Shown here: piece by piece, positions 18,175-27,902 of the stretch
Position numbering within the stretch: the first letter of the stretch is position 1
How the letters are laid out: each line of letters opens with the position of its first letter
NCBI RefSeq assembly: GCF_900129635.1
Contig: NZ_FSRB01000002.1
Coordinates: forward strand, 1,144,727 to 1,208,726
Length of the DNA: 64,000 bases
Direction of reading: 5' to 3'
Origin: Singulisphaera sp. GP187
Lineage (GTDB): Bacteria; Planctomycetota; Planctomycetia; Isosphaerales; Isosphaeraceae
Program-made: the position numbers and the translations under genes
Notes under the pieces: generated by a model
Told to the model about the DNA's origin: nothing
Seen by the model: the letters and a program-made list of their open reading frames with translations, nothing else
The model's database searches: none

Positions 18175-20817
18175 TCAACTATTGACGCTCTCGAGGCTGG
18201 TGTCCGCCTTTTCGCCGCCGAGCTCGGCCTCCATCTCCCGGAACTCCTTCGATTCGGTCTTGCTTCGCCAGACCGCCCAGGCGACGGCGGCGATTCCGAA
18301 CAGGCCGAGAAGATAGAGGATCCAGCCCTTGCCGCCCTGGGTGGCATGCAGGATGGGACCGATCGACAGCAGGGCGACCATGTTCATGACCTTGATGAGC
18401 GGGTTCAAGGCCGGGCCGGCGGTGTCTTTGAGCGGGTCGCCGACGGTATCGCCGGTGACGCTCGCCTTGTGCGCTTCGGAACCTTTGCCGCCGTAGAGGC
18501 CGTCCTCGATCAACTTCTTGGCGTTGTCCCACGCGCCACCGGCGTTGGCCATGAACACGGCCAGGAGCTGGCCGACCACGATCATGCCCGCGAGGTAGCC
18601 GCCGAGAGCGTACGGGCCGAGGTAGATGGCGACCAGGATCGGCATCATGATCGCCAGCACGCCGGGACCGATCAGTTCACGCTGCGCCGCGGCCGTGCAG
18701 ATGTTGACGACCCGGCCGTAGTCGGGCGTCTTGGTGCCGGCCCAGATTTCCGGGTCGCGGAACTGGAGCCGGCACTCCTTGACGATCAAGAACGCGGCGC
18801 GGCCGACCGCGCGGATCAGCATCGAGCTGAACAAGAACGGGACGGATCCACCGATGAGCATGCCGATGAACACATAGGGTTGGGCGACCGAGAGCTTGCC
18901 CGCCTCGGCCAGATATTGCGCGGTGGTCATCTCGCCGATCTTCGACTCGCTGCCGACCGCGATCACCGCGATAAAGCTGGCGAAGAGGCTCACGGCGGCG
19001 ATGACCGCCGAGCCGATCGCGATCCCCTTGGTCTCGGCCTTGGTGGTGTTGCCCACCGCGTCGAGGTCGGCGAGGATTTGTCGGGCCCGCTTGTAGTTTT
19101 CCTCACCCATCTCGTCCCGGTCGTAACCCATCTCGCCGATGCCGTTGGAGTTGTCGGCCACCGGGCCGAAGACGTCCATGCTGATCGTGTTGCCGGTCAA
19201 GGTGAGCATCCCGATCCCGCACATCGCCACGCCGTAGGCGATGAAAATCGGGCTCGCCCCCGTGTAGATCAGGACCGAGCACAAGAGCGCCACCGCGATC
19301 ACGCCCACGGCCACCACCGTCGACTCATACCCCAGGGCAAACCCCTGGATGATGTTGGTCGCGTGGCCGGTGGTGCATGCCTTGGCCAACGACCGCACGG
19401 GCTCGAAGTGGGTGTGCGTGTAGTAGCTCGTGCTCTTGTTCAGGGCGATCGCCAGGATGATCCCGATAAAGCAGGTCCAGGCCGGCCGCATGTCGAGCCC
19501 GCCGTAGCCGAAGTTGGACCAGAACGGCTGGCTCGCGGAGAGAATCGGCTTGTCGTAGTCGCGGACGAAGGTGCGGAACGCGGAGGCCTTCTGGTCGGTG
19601 GTCTTGGCCTTGTCGAGCGTCTGGGCATCCTCGAATTTTTTACGATCGGCCTGGAATTCCGGGGTCACGAGGTAACCGCCCAGGGCTTGCGGATATTCCT
19701 TGATGTACTTGTCGTCGAAGTGCAGGTAGCCCAAGCCGAGCAAGAAGAAGCCGATGACGCTGATGATCGAGCCGAGGACGAAGCCACGGTGGACCGAGTG
19801 CAGGGCCTCATCGCTGGTGCTCTGCGGACCTGCCTTGACGGTGTACGTGCTGATGATCGACCCGACCACGCCGATCGCCCGGACCAGGAGCGGGAAGATG
19901 ACGCCCTTGTGCCCGAAGCTGGCGTAGCCCAGGATCATCGCGGCGACGATCGTCACCTCATAGCTCTCGAAGATGTCGGCCGCCATCCCGGCGCAGTCGC
20001 CGACGTTGTCCCCCACGTTGTCGGCGATCGTGGCGGCGTTGCGCGGGTCGTCCTCGGGGATGTTCGCCTCGACCTTGCCCACGAGGTCGGCCCCGACGTC
20101 GGCCGCCTTGGTATAGATGCCGCCGCCGACCCGCATGAAGAGGGCCAGGAGCGTGCCGCCGAAGCCGAACCCGAGCAGTACCTCGTAGGCGTGCTCGCCG
20201 TAGGCCATGAAGATCAAGGTGCCGCCGAGCAGGCCGAGGCCGTCGGTCAGCATCCCGGTGATCGTGCCGGTGCGGTAGCCGAGCTGGAGCGCGGCGCCGT
20301 AGCTGGTGCGGGCCGCCGCGGCCACGCGGAGGTTGCCGCGGACCGCCAGGCTCATGCCGACGTAACCGACGGTCCAGGAGAAGGCGGCCCCCATGAAGAA
20401 GGCGGCCGCCCGGCCGATCGCGACATGCTCCTCCGCGCTCGAGACGCCCCACATGATCCCGGTGATGATGAAGACGAGGAGGATGATCGCCCGGAACTGC
20501 TGGCTCAGGTAGGCGTTCGCCCCCATCCGGATCGCCTGGGCGACCGACCGCATTTTCTCGGTTCCCTGGTCGGCCCCCAGGACCTGTCCGACCAGCATTC
20601 CCGCGTACAGCAAGCCCGCGACGGCCACGCCCAGGACAACCCAGAGCGCTCCCCGCTCGACCGAGTCGTAGTGCGGGTCATTCTGGAACGCAAAATATTT
20701 GAATCCCGAGCCGGCCGCCGGTGCGGCTGGCGCCGGTGCCTGCGCGAAGAGCGAGGGAGGAGCCGCCAGGGCGGCCCATACGATCGCCACGATCGAGATG
20801 CCGTGCCATCGTCGCAT
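18175..20817 (-). CDS. hppA: Membrane-bound proton-pumping pyrophosphatase, K+-independent type
   Basis: An 880-residue multi-pass enzyme that hydrolyses pyrophosphate to pump protons. DVGADLVGKVEANIPEDDPRN is the substrate-binding block, and NVGDNVGDCAGMAADIFESYE the following helix. GNTTKAETKGIAIGS has Lys and Thr at the two positions that mark the K+-independent class. It starts with a cleavable-looking, Ala/Pro-rich N terminus. It is longer than usual because of a hydrophilic insert around 400-460 (PEFQADRKKFEDAQTLDKAK). GGAGGT supports the ATG at 20817. Divergent from dsbD. Confidence 0.95.
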   Translation of the reverse strand: MRRWHGISIVAIVWAALAAPPSLFAQAPAPAAPAAGSGFKYFAFQNDPHYDSVERGALWVVLGVAVAGLLYAGMLVGQVLGADQGTEKMRSVAQAIRMGANAYLSQQFRAIILLVFIITGIMWGVSSAEEHVAIGRAAAFFMGAAFSWTVGYVGMSLAVRGNLRVAAAARTSYGAALQLGYRTGTITGMLTDGLGLLGGTLIFMAYGEHAYEVLLGFGFGGTLLALFMRVGGGIYTKAADVGADLVGKVEANIPEDDPRNAATIADNVGDNVGDCAGMAADIFESYEVTIVAAMILGYASFGHKGVIFPLLVRAIGVVGSIISTYTVKAGPQSTSDEALHSVHRGFVLGSIISVIGFFLLGLGYLHFDDKYIKEYPQALGGYLVTPEFQADRKKFEDAQTLDKAKTTDQKASAFRTFVRDYDKPILSASQPFWSNFGYGGLDMRPAWTCFIGIILAIALNKSTSYYTHTHFEPVRSLAKACTTGHATNIIQGFALGYESTVVAVGVIAVALLCSVLIYTGASPIFIAYGVAMCGIGMLTLTGNTISMDVFGPVADNSNGIGEMGYDRDEMGEENYKRARQILADLDAVGNTTKAETKGIAIGSAVIAAVSLFASFIAVIAVGSESKIGEMTTAQYLAEAGKLSVAQPYVFIGMLIGGSVPFLFSSMLIRAVGRAAFLIVKECRLQFRDPEIWAGTKTPDYGRVVNICTAAAQRELIGPGVLAIMMPILVAIYLGPYALGGYLAGMIVVGQLLAVFMANAGGAWDNAKKLIEDGLYGGKGSEAHKASVTGDTVGDPLKDTAGPALNPLIKVMNMVALLSIGPILHATQGGKGWILYLLGLFGIAAVAWAVWRSKTESKEFREMEAELGGEKADTSLESVNS

Positions 20818-21391
20818 GAGAAAGACCTCCACATCCTCGGTGCACTGTGAGGGGGGACGTCCGGTCGCCGCCGGTGGCCAAGTGCCACGTCGCCGTTACT
20901 TGCGGATCGGTTCTGGTCTCGTTCGGGAAATCCGGCTATCCGACCGGTGATAAACAGGATTAGACAAAACCGGGTGGCACTCGGATAGGGAGTAGACAGG
21001 AAACCCGTGAACCCGCTCGACTTGCATCCCGGACCCGAGGCGTTGCGAGGCCAGGACGCCACATTTCGGTATTTTTTATCGACGCATCAATGCGTGAGTT
21101 TTCTGGCCATTCCCGAACTTGGCTTGTTTGTCGCTGGCCGGCCGGGAGGGCGCGCTCGCCTCGCTCCTCCTCCCCCCCCCTGGGACGCCCGCAGTCCCAG
21201 GGGAATTGAACCTCGTGGCACGACGGGGATCGGCCCCTGGCTTCACGATTTACGTCCGATCCGGGAGCTTGGCTCCGGTGATTGACCCTCGCGTCGCCTT
21301 GTCCGGGAGGTCGGCTCGGATTAGGATGACAGAGGAGTCGACCGCGCCGTCGCAATGGCACGCGGGCTTGGGTTTTACGGGACAAAACGCC
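20818..21391. other. Divergent intergenic region with C-rich hairpin
   Basis: 574 bases between hppA and dsbD. A perfect 10-bp stem is at 21177-21203 (CCCCTGGGAC, 7-base loop, GTCCCAGGGG), just after a pyrimidine run. The dsbD frame stays open far upstream, but the hydrophobic signal sequence starts only at 21392. No clear promoter pair was seen. Confidence 0.4.
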
Positions 21392-23566
21392 ATGAGTCAG
21401 AATTTCTTCGGACGGCTCGGTCAAATCCGGCATGGTCTGGCTGTCTCGACGCTGTTCGCCTTGACCGTCTTCGTCACGCTGCTTCCTGCGGCCGCGTTCG
21501 CCGTGGACGCTCAGCCGAAACGGAAGGACAGCAATGCGTTCATTAAGCCCAAAGAAGTGGTGCTCAGCGGTTCGGTTGAACCGGCCGAAGCCAAGGCGGG
21601 TGATGTCGTCACCTACACGGTGACCGCCAAGGTCGCTCCCGGCTGGCACATCTATCAATACAAGGCGAATCCCGAGGGAGGGGTCACACGGGATACCTAC
21701 TTCGACTTCTTTGATCCCGCGGGCCTGAAACCGGTCGGCGACTGGACGGCGGCGAAGAAACCGATCCGGAAAGCGGAGCCGGCCTTCAATAACGAAATCC
21801 TCGAATTCTATGAAAACGAGGCCCGATGGAGTCTCAAGCTCCAGATCCCTCCCGGAACGGCTCCTGGCCCGAAAACCCTGCGCAATCAGGCGATCTTTCA
21901 GATCTGCGACGCCAATAGCTGTAAGCCTCCGGCCCGCTCGACGCTTCCCGACGTCACCTTGACGGTCGTGCCCGGAGTCGGCGGCGGAAGCAACGCGGCG
22001 GCCACGGCACCGACGCCACCACCGTCCTCAAGCGAAGCGACGGTGGCCGCCGCCGACGTGGCTCCGACCGGCGATGTGGCCAGCGAGGCTCGGAAGGGGT
22101 TACTTTCGCTCATCCTCGTTTCGGCGACGGCGGGGCTGCTTGCCCTGGTGATGCCGTGCGTCTGGCCGATGATTCCGATCACGGTCAATTTCTTCGTGAA
22201 GCAAGGGAGCAAGAACAAAGGGAAGACGACCGGGTTGGCCGTCGCCTACTGCCTGGCGATCATCGGAGTCTTTACCTCGGTCGGGGTTCTCGTCTCGTTC
22301 TTCTTCTCGGCGACCGCGCTTCAGAATCTTGCCAATAATCCGTGGCTCAACGCCTTCGTGGCGTTCCTGTTTCTGGCGTTCGGACTGAGCCTGCTCGGCC
22401 TGTTCGAGGTTCGGCTGCCCAACTTCCTGCTGAACGTGTCGTCCAAGGGGGAAGGTCGAGGAGGGATGATTGGCGTCATGTTCATGGCCCTCACTCTCAC
22501 GATCACCTCGTTCACCTGCACCTTTCCCGTCGTCGGCGGCCTGATCGTGATGGCGGCCAACGGCGAGTTCTTCTACCCGATCGTCGGTCTGGCCACCTTT
22601 TCGTCGGTGCTGGCGTTCCCATTCTTCCTGTTGGCCCTGGCCCCCGGCCTGGTGTCGAAGATGCCGAAGAGTGGTGACTGGATGAACTCGGTCAAGGTGG
22701 TCGGTGGCTTGATCGAAGTCGGCGCGGCCTTGAAGTTCATCAATTCCGCGGAGATCGGCTTCGGCGTGGTCCCCGAGGACGCCTGGTTCGACGCCCCGCT
22801 GGTCCTTTCGGCCTGGGTGGGAATCGCCGCGGTCTGTGGTCTCTACCTACTCGGACTTTTCCGCACGGACCATGACCACGAAGAGGTCAAAATTGGCCCG
22901 GGCCGACTTCTGATCGGTTCGCTCTTCCTGGCCTTGGCTCTCTTCCTGGCCCCTGCCCTGTTCGGCAATCCACCAAAGAGCCCGCTCTGGGACCAGATCG
23001 TGGGCATCCTTCCCCCCGACGTCGGCGATCTCGATCGCCCTGGTGGTGGCGCGGTCGTCGAGGAGGGGAGGAAGAAGGCGGTCTCGACCGATCCCGCGAC
23101 GGCCGAACGCGAGGAGAAGAATGTCCACGGGGTTGTCTGGGGCATGAGTTACGACGAGGCCCTTGAGGTGGCCAAGGCAAGCAACAAGCCGGTCCTGATC
23201 GACTTCACCGGGGTCAATTGCGTAAATTGCCGGAAAATGGAGCAGACGGTGTTGAACAAGAAGCAGATTGTGGGCCTGCTCTCCGAATTCGTCACCGTGC
23301 AACTCTTTACCGACAAACCCCCGATCAGCTCGCTGACCGTGGAGCAACGCATGGACGTTGCGGAGAAGAACCAACTCCTCCAACTGGACTTGACCAAGGA
23401 AACAACCAACCCGTTTTACGTCGTCCTGAATCCCGATGGCCAATTGATCCAGACCATTGGCGGATATAACAACCCTCTGGTGTTCGGCAAGTTCCTCAAC
23501 GGGGCGCTAACCAAGACAAAGGATCAGGACAAGGCCAAGGTGGCTCAGGCCGATCCGGTGCACTAA
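21392..23566 (+). CDS. dsbD: Thiol:disulfide interchange protein DsbD
   Basis: A 724-residue protein moving electrons from cytoplasmic thioredoxin to the periplasm. After a signal peptide (about 1-35), the N-terminal beta domain carries QICDANSCKPP with its Cys pair. The membrane domain (about 230-500) holds LVMPCVWPMIPITVNFF and ITSFTCTFPVVGG, each with the expected Cys-Pro context. The C-terminal thioredoxin domain has VNCVNCRKME, with the active pair Cys610 and Cys613. It probably feeds the thioredoxin-fold proteins and cytochromes found elsewhere in the genome. Confidence 0.93.
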   Translation: MSQNFFGRLGQIRHGLAVSTLFALTVFVTLLPAAAFAVDAQPKRKDSNAFIKPKEVVLSGSVEPAEAKAGDVVTYTVTAKVAPGWHIYQYKANPEGGVTRDTYFDFFDPAGLKPVGDWTAAKKPIRKAEPAFNNEILEFYENEARWSLKLQIPPGTAPGPKTLRNQAIFQICDANSCKPPARSTLPDVTLTVVPGVGGGSNAAATAPTPPPSSSEATVAAADVAPTGDVASEARKGLLSLILVSATAGLLALVMPCVWPMIPITVNFFVKQGSKNKGKTTGLAVAYCLAIIGVFTSVGVLVSFFFSATALQNLANNPWLNAFVAFLFLAFGLSLLGLFEVRLPNFLLNVSSKGEGRGGMIGVMFMALTLTITSFTCTFPVVGGLIVMAANGEFFYPIVGLATFSSVLAFPFFLLALAPGLVSKMPKSGDWMNSVKVVGGLIEVGAALKFINSAEIGFGVVPEDAWFDAPLVLSAWVGIAAVCGLYLLGLFRTDHDHEEVKIGPGRLLIGSLFLALALFLAPALFGNPPKSPLWDQIVGILPPDVGDLDRPGGGAVVEEGRKKAVSTDPATAEREEKNVHGVVWGMSYDEALEVAKASNKPVLIDFTGVNCVNCRKMEQTVLNKKQIVGLLSEFVTVQLFTDKPPISSLTVEQRMDVAEKNQLLQLDLTKETTNPFYVVLNPDGQLIQTIGGYNNPLVFGKFLNGALTKTKDQDKAKVAQADPVH

Positions 23567-23591
23567 CGCCGGATCGGATACCTTCGATCGA

Positions 23592-24593
23592 TCACGCCTT
23601 GCCAAGCTTTTGCCGGTTCGCCAGCACTTCGGCGGGATCGTTGACCGGGTTGAGCGGCGCCTCGCCCTTGAGAATGCCAAGCACATCCGCAACGATCGAG
23701 CTCGCCATGTTGCTCAGCCCCTCTTCCGTCTGGGCGGCGCTGTGCGGGGTCAGCATGACGTCGGGCCGGCCGATCAAGGGATGATCCTTGGGAGGCGGCT
23801 CGACCTCGTAGACATCGGCCCCATAGCCCCAGAGCCGCTTGGCGTCGAGGGCCGCGGCGACGTCGGCTTCGACGGTGATCGGCCCTCGAGCCGCGTTGAT
23901 CAGGATCGCGTCGGGGCGCATCTTGGCCAGAACATCACGGTTGATCAGGTGGCGGGTACTCGCGTCGAGCGGGGTGTGGACCGTCACATATTCCGAGGCG
24001 GCGAGCAGTTCGTCGAGACTGACCCGGGTCGCCCCGGCTCGGGCTTCCACTTCGGCGGGGGCGGCGATGATGTCGTGGTAGAGCACGCGCATTCCGAAGG
24101 CCGTCTTGGCGACCTCGCCGACCCGCCGGCCGATCCGGCCGAAGCCGATGATGCCGATCGTGCGGCCGAGCAGGTCGCGACCCATCATCGAGGTCCGGGC
24201 GTGGTAATCGCCCGCCGCCAGGGCCGTCATCATCTGGGGGAAGTGCTTCGACAGGCCGATCATCATCGCGAAGACATGTTCGCAGACGCTCTGCGTGTTC
24301 GCGCCCGGCGTGTAGACCACCTGGATTCCGCGCTCGGTCGCCGCCGGGATGTCGATCTGGTCGTAGCCGACCCCGTGTCGACCGACCACCCGGAGCCGGT
24401 CGGCCCGGTCGAGCAAGGCGGCGTCGATAACGCCCCCGGTCCTGATGATCAGGCCGTCGACACCGACGATCTCACGTCCCAACGTCTCGGGATCGGTGCC
24501 CGAGGCCATTCGCAGCTCGGATCCTTCGCGAAGCACGCTCATCCCGGCTTCGTGCATCTTGGTCAAGGACAGAACGATCGGCCTCTGGGACAT
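23592..24593 (-). CDS. D-isomer-specific 2-hydroxyacid dehydrogenase
   Basis: A 333-residue NAD-dependent dehydrogenase. GRTIGIIGFGRIGRRVGEVAK is the dinucleotide loop. INAARGPITVEADVAAAL supplies the catalytic Arg region; DVYEVEPPPKDHPLI the Glu; and VMLTPHSAAQTEEGL the catalytic His. The organisation resembles the catalytic half of phosphoglycerate dehydrogenase (no ACT domain), so 3-phosphoglycerate, glyoxylate or another 2-oxoacid may be the substrate. The ATG at 24593 fits the family start (RPIVLSLTKMHEAG). It converges on dsbD with a 25-base gap. Confidence 0.9.
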   Translation of the reverse strand: MSQRPIVLSLTKMHEAGMSVLREGSELRMASGTDPETLGREIVGVDGLIIRTGGVIDAALLDRADRLRVVGRHGVGYDQIDIPAATERGIQVVYTPGANTQSVCEHVFAMMIGLSKHFPQMMTALAAGDYHARTSMMGRDLLGRTIGIIGFGRIGRRVGEVAKTAFGMRVLYHDIIAAPAEVEARAGATRVSLDELLAASEYVTVHTPLDASTRHLINRDVLAKMRPDAILINAARGPITVEADVAAALDAKRLWGYGADVYEVEPPPKDHPLIGRPDVMLTPHSAAQTEEGLSNMASSIVADVLGILKGEAPLNPVNDPAEVLANRQKLGKA

Positions 24594-24819
24594 GAGTTCG
24601 GCTCGCCTTTTTTTTCGTTGGGGAGGGTCTGCGCGGAGGGGCGATTGCGCAGGTCGTTTGGGAATCGTCGATCGCCGCGACCGGCCGCCGCGATCCAAGG
24701 CGACCAGACTACCACAACGGTTCCCACGCGCGATAGGATTGGGCGCACGTCGAAAAAAGAGCCGGGCGAGAGCGGTTGCGAGACATGACTTTTCACACTG
24801 TCGGTAAGACCACGCGCTG

Positions 24820-26088
24820 ATGGGTAATTTGCCGTCGAGTGAGTCCGCGGAAGGATCTCCATGCTGGGGCGTGCTCACGATCGTCCTGATCTCGATCCTG
24901 ATGCGGCTGGCGGTGATCGTGCCGTCCTTTGGCACGCTGGACGACCCCGATCGTTACCTGATCCTGGCGCGGTCGCTGGTCGCTGGGGACGGGTTTGCCG
25001 TGAATGGGCGGCCCACGGCCTATCGTCCGCCCCTTTACCCCCTCTGCCTATCTGTCTTGCTCGCAACGCTGGGCGAGGATCGGCTCGCCTGGGGGATTGC
25101 GGGCCTGCACCTGGCCGCGGGGGCGGCGACGGTGGTTTTGACGGCGGTTGCGGCGAAGCGGTGGGAGATGACCTCGGCCCGGGTGCTGATTGCCGCGGCG
25201 ATCGTGGCCTGTGACCCGGTTCTGGTCGCGCAAAGTCGTGCGGTGATGACCGAAACTCTGGCCGCATTTCTGGTCGCCGCGAGCTTGGCGGCCCTGGCGT
25301 CGAGGCACGCGCGAGGCCCCGTTTGGGGCGGGATCGGCTTGGGCCTGGCCGCGCTCTGCCGTCCGAGCCTCTTGCCGGTGGCCGGCCTGGTTGTGTTTGC
25401 CGCATTGGCTTTTGGGCCTGGAACCGTGGGAGAGCGGCTCCGACGCGCGAGCCTGGTGGCGGTCGCGACCGCCGTGCTGCTCGCCCCTTGGGCGTGGCGG
25501 AACGCTCGGGTGTTTGGGGAGCCGATCGGGACGACGACTCACGGCGGCTGGACCCTGGCCCTGGCGAACAATCCGGTCTATTACGCCGAGGTACTCGACG
25601 GCCCGTCGGGGGCGGTCTGGTCGGGCGCGAACCAAAAAGGCTGGTTCGACGCGACGCTACGGGCTGTCAAGGGGCTGCCGGAACCCGCGGCCGACCGGAA
25701 GATTCGGGCGATCGCGCTGCGGTTCATCGCCAGTCGTCCGCGCGATTTCGTTCGCGCCTCGGCGGCCCGCCTGGAGCGGTTTTGGGGCTTTGCTCCCGCC
25801 GGTGCGGTCTATTCCCGGGTGGTTCGGGGTGTCACCTTGATCTGGACGGTCCCGCTCTGGCTGGCGTTTGCGCTCGGTCTGACGCGCCGGGGGCTGTGGC
25901 GCTGGCCCGGGGTCGCCGCACCTGCCTTTGTGTTTGCCCTGACGGCGGTCCATTCGATCTACTGGACCGACATGAGGATGAGAGCGCCCATCGTACCTGC
26001 GATTGCCTTGATTGCGGCCGGGGCGCAAACCCCCCTTCTTTCGGCATCACGCCCCCGCGGAATCCCATCGAGTCGAAGCGTGAATTGA
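24820..26088 (+). CDS. Multi-pass membrane glycosyltransferase (PMT/ArnT-like)
   Basis: A 422-residue protein with about ten hydrophobic segments. After the first helix comes FGTLDDPDRYLILARSLVAGDGF, the acidic 'DD.DRY..A..L..G.G' loop typical of GT-C enzymes that use polyprenyl-phosphate sugars, and YRPPLYPLCLS follows. SRAVMTETLAAFLVAAS is another family block. The loop should face outside and transfer a sugar to an envelope acceptor. It stands alone, divergent from the dehydrogenase gene. Confidence 0.85.
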   Translation: MGNLPSSESAEGSPCWGVLTIVLISILMRLAVIVPSFGTLDDPDRYLILARSLVAGDGFAVNGRPTAYRPPLYPLCLSVLLATLGEDRLAWGIAGLHLAAGAATVVLTAVAAKRWEMTSARVLIAAAIVACDPVLVAQSRAVMTETLAAFLVAASLAALASRHARGPVWGGIGLGLAALCRPSLLPVAGLVVFAALAFGPGTVGERLRRASLVAVATAVLLAPWAWRNARVFGEPIGTTTHGGWTLALANNPVYYAEVLDGPSGAVWSGANQKGWFDATLRAVKGLPEPAADRKIRAIALRFIASRPRDFVRASAARLERFWGFAPAGAVYSRVVRGVTLIWTVPLWLAFALGLTRRGLWRWPGVAAPAFVFALTAVHSIYWTDMRMRAPIVPAIALIAAGAQTPLLSASRPRGIPSSRSVN

Positions 26089-26242
26089 CTGATCGGAAAA
26101 AAATTCAAAATCCTCGCGAATTCTAGCTGTTCAAACCGAGAAGAAACGTTAGGCTTATGACAGCCGCTCTCGGCGGGTTCCCTTTAGTTAGCCGTTTCGG
26201 GTGCTAGCCTCGCCAGAACGCTCATTTCGCAGAGGTATGACA

Positions 26243-26677
26243 GTGGCCAAGAAGCTCTACGTCGGCAATCTCACGTACGACACCACGGAAGACAACCTGG
26301 TGGAATTGTTCAGCGAGTATGGCGAGGTTCTCTCAGCGCAGATCATCATCGATCGTGACACGAACCGCTCGAAGGGTTTCGGGTTCGTGGAAATGGCCGA
26401 TGGCGCTGACGAAGCGGCCAACGCCCTGAACGGTCAGGACTTCCGGGGTCGGAACCTGACGGTCAACGAAGCGCGTCCTCGTGAGGATCGCGGCGGTGGT
26501 GGTGGCGGTCGCGGCGGCTACGGCGGCGGCGGCAGCGGTGGTGGTGGCGGCGGTCGCGGTGGCTACGGTGGCGGCGGCGGTGGCCGTGGCGGCTACGGTG
26601 GCGGCGGCGGCGGTGGTTACGGCGGTGGCGGTGGTGGTGGTTACGGCGGTGGCGGCGGCGGTCGTGGCCGCTATTGA
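26243..26677 (+). CDS. RRM-type RNA-binding protein with glycine-rich tail
   Basis: A 144-residue protein with one RNA-recognition motif: KLYVGNLTYDTT is RNP2 and KGFGFVEMA is RNP1. Residues after about 85 form a Gly/Arg/Tyr tail (RGGYGGGGS repeats) like cold-induced RNA-binding proteins of cyanobacteria and planctomycetes. I prefer the GTG at 26243 (protein MAKKLYVGN) because AGAGG lies 7 bases before it; an ATG at 26237 would add two residues. The tail is encoded by GGC/GGT repeats prone to length changes. It probably acts as an RNA chaperone. Confidence 0.9.
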   Translation: MAKKLYVGNLTYDTTEDNLVELFSEYGEVLSAQIIIDRDTNRSKGFGFVEMADGADEAANALNGQDFRGRNLTVNEARPREDRGGGGGGRGGYGGGGSGGGGGGRGGYGGGGGGRGGYGGGGGGGYGGGGGGGYGGGGGGRGRY

Positions 26678-26801
26678 TCCGAACTCGAAACTCAACGTCG
26701 CGGCGGTTCTGAGACAGCCGATTCACTCCGCCGCTACTTCGGGATTCGAGCCGCTTTGATGCCGACGTCTTGACCACTCTACCTCATTTGCGTTTCCCCA
26801 C

Positions 26802-26835
26802 AGGCCGGCCGGCTTCGGTCGGCCTTCGTTGTTTC
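26802..26835 (+). terminator. Rho-independent terminator
   Basis: AGGCCGGCC and GGTCGGCCT pair around a 6-base loop, followed by the T-rich TCGTTGTTT. It ends transcription after the RRM gene and just before the vWA gene. Confidence 0.6.
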
Positions 26836-26897
26836 CCGGGGCCAGCTTCCTTCCCTATCACCGTCATGGGGTTCCCCGATTTCAGGGAGTTGCGCTC

Positions 26898-27902
26898 ATG
26901 TCTCTGTGGAACGATTTACGCGGGCGTTCCCCGTTAACCGACCCGCGCTCGCTGGGGAGCTCACTCCTCTTCCACGTGATCCTACTCGTCGTGGCGTCGT
27001 TGGCGGCCTTGAGCGTGGCCGTTCCCGCGGCGCCCGAACGTTCGCGGGCATTACGCGGCGAGCTCGACGCGGTGGACAATCGTGCTTCCAAGGACGGGGG
27101 AGGCGGCCCGGGCGAACGGGGCGGCGAGGGCTTGATCGAAGCCCTCCCCGCGGCGAGCGGCTTGACTCCGCGCGGCGAGGGGCTTGACCCCGCGGCTGAT
27201 GCCCTGCTGGCGGAGATTTTGCCGACGGCCATGCCGACCGACGCCGCACAACGCGCCTTGCCCGGTCCACAGACATCGGGCCTCGGGGTCTTGCCGGGAA
27301 CCGGGATCGGTGGTGGTGGCGGTTCGGGCGGGGGATCGAATGGAGGCGTGGGTCGGGGCGTGGGGCCCGGCACCGAGTTCTTCGGCGCCCGCGAGCATGC
27401 TGGCTCATTCACCTATGTCATCGACTGCTCGGGAAGCATGGCGACCCGGAACGCACTCGACGTTGCCAAACGCGAGCTGCTGGCGAGCCTGGCGCGGCTT
27501 CCGAGCGACGCGACCTTCGGCGTGGTCTTCTACAACCTCCACGCCACGACCCTGGCGGATCTGCAAGGACGTCGCGGTCTGATGGCGGCGACTCCCGTGA
27601 ATAAGACCCGAGTTCGTTCGCAACTCGACGCGATCGTGCCCGATGGCGGCACCGATCACATGGTGGCCCTGCGGGAGGCGCTCAAACGTCATCCCGAGGT
27701 GATCTTCTTCTTGACCGACGCCGATTTGATGACCAACTCGGATGTCGTCGAGATCCTCGCCGAGGCCGGCAAGACTCGGATCCAGGCCATTGAATTCGGA
27801 CGTGGGCCGGAAGTGGGGAGCTCGGGCCCTCTGAAGAAGCTCGCCACGTCGACGGGAGGTTCCTACCGTTACCTCGACGTCACCAGCTTTCCCAGGCGAT
27901 GA
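26898..27902 (+). CDS. Membrane-anchored von Willebrand factor A domain protein
   Basis: A 334-residue protein. One membrane helix is near residues 22-45 (LLFHVILLVVASLAALSVAV). A long Gly/Pro-rich linker (about 50-165, with GGGGGSGGGSNGG) follows, then a vWA domain with the metal site DCSGSMA. Further blocks are VVFYNLHATTLADL, VPDGGTDHMVAL (the Thr/Asp ligands) and VIFFLTDADLMTN. AGGGAG precedes the ATG. It probably binds a partner through divalent metal in the periplasm. No MoxR or CoxE partner is adjacent. Confidence 0.85.
   Translation: MSLWNDLRGRSPLTDPRSLGSSLLFHVILLVVASLAALSVAVPAAPERSRALRGELDAVDNRASKDGGGGPGERGGEGLIEALPAASGLTPRGEGLDPAADALLAEILPTAMPTDAAQRALPGPQTSGLGVLPGTGIGGGGGSGGGSNGGVGRGVGPGTEFFGAREHAGSFTYVIDCSGSMATRNALDVAKRELLASLARLPSDATFGVVFYNLHATTLADLQGRRGLMAATPVNKTRVRSQLDAIVPDGGTDHMVALREALKRHPEVIFFLTDADLMTNSDVVEILAEAGKTRIQAIEFGRGPEVGSSGPLKKLATSTGGSYRYLDVTSFPRR

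Noticed and set aside
18346..20850. An 834-codon open frame on the plus strand opposite hppA
   Set aside because: It is the exact antisense of a clear H+-pyrophosphatase gene. Its product is almost all Arg, Gly, Asp and His, typical of GC-driven shadow frames.
26735..26790. A tRNA-like string on the minus strand (AGAGTGGTCAAGA ... CTCGAATCCCG)
   Set aside because: The T arm and acceptor stem do not pair and no anticodon stem forms. At best it is a decayed fragment.
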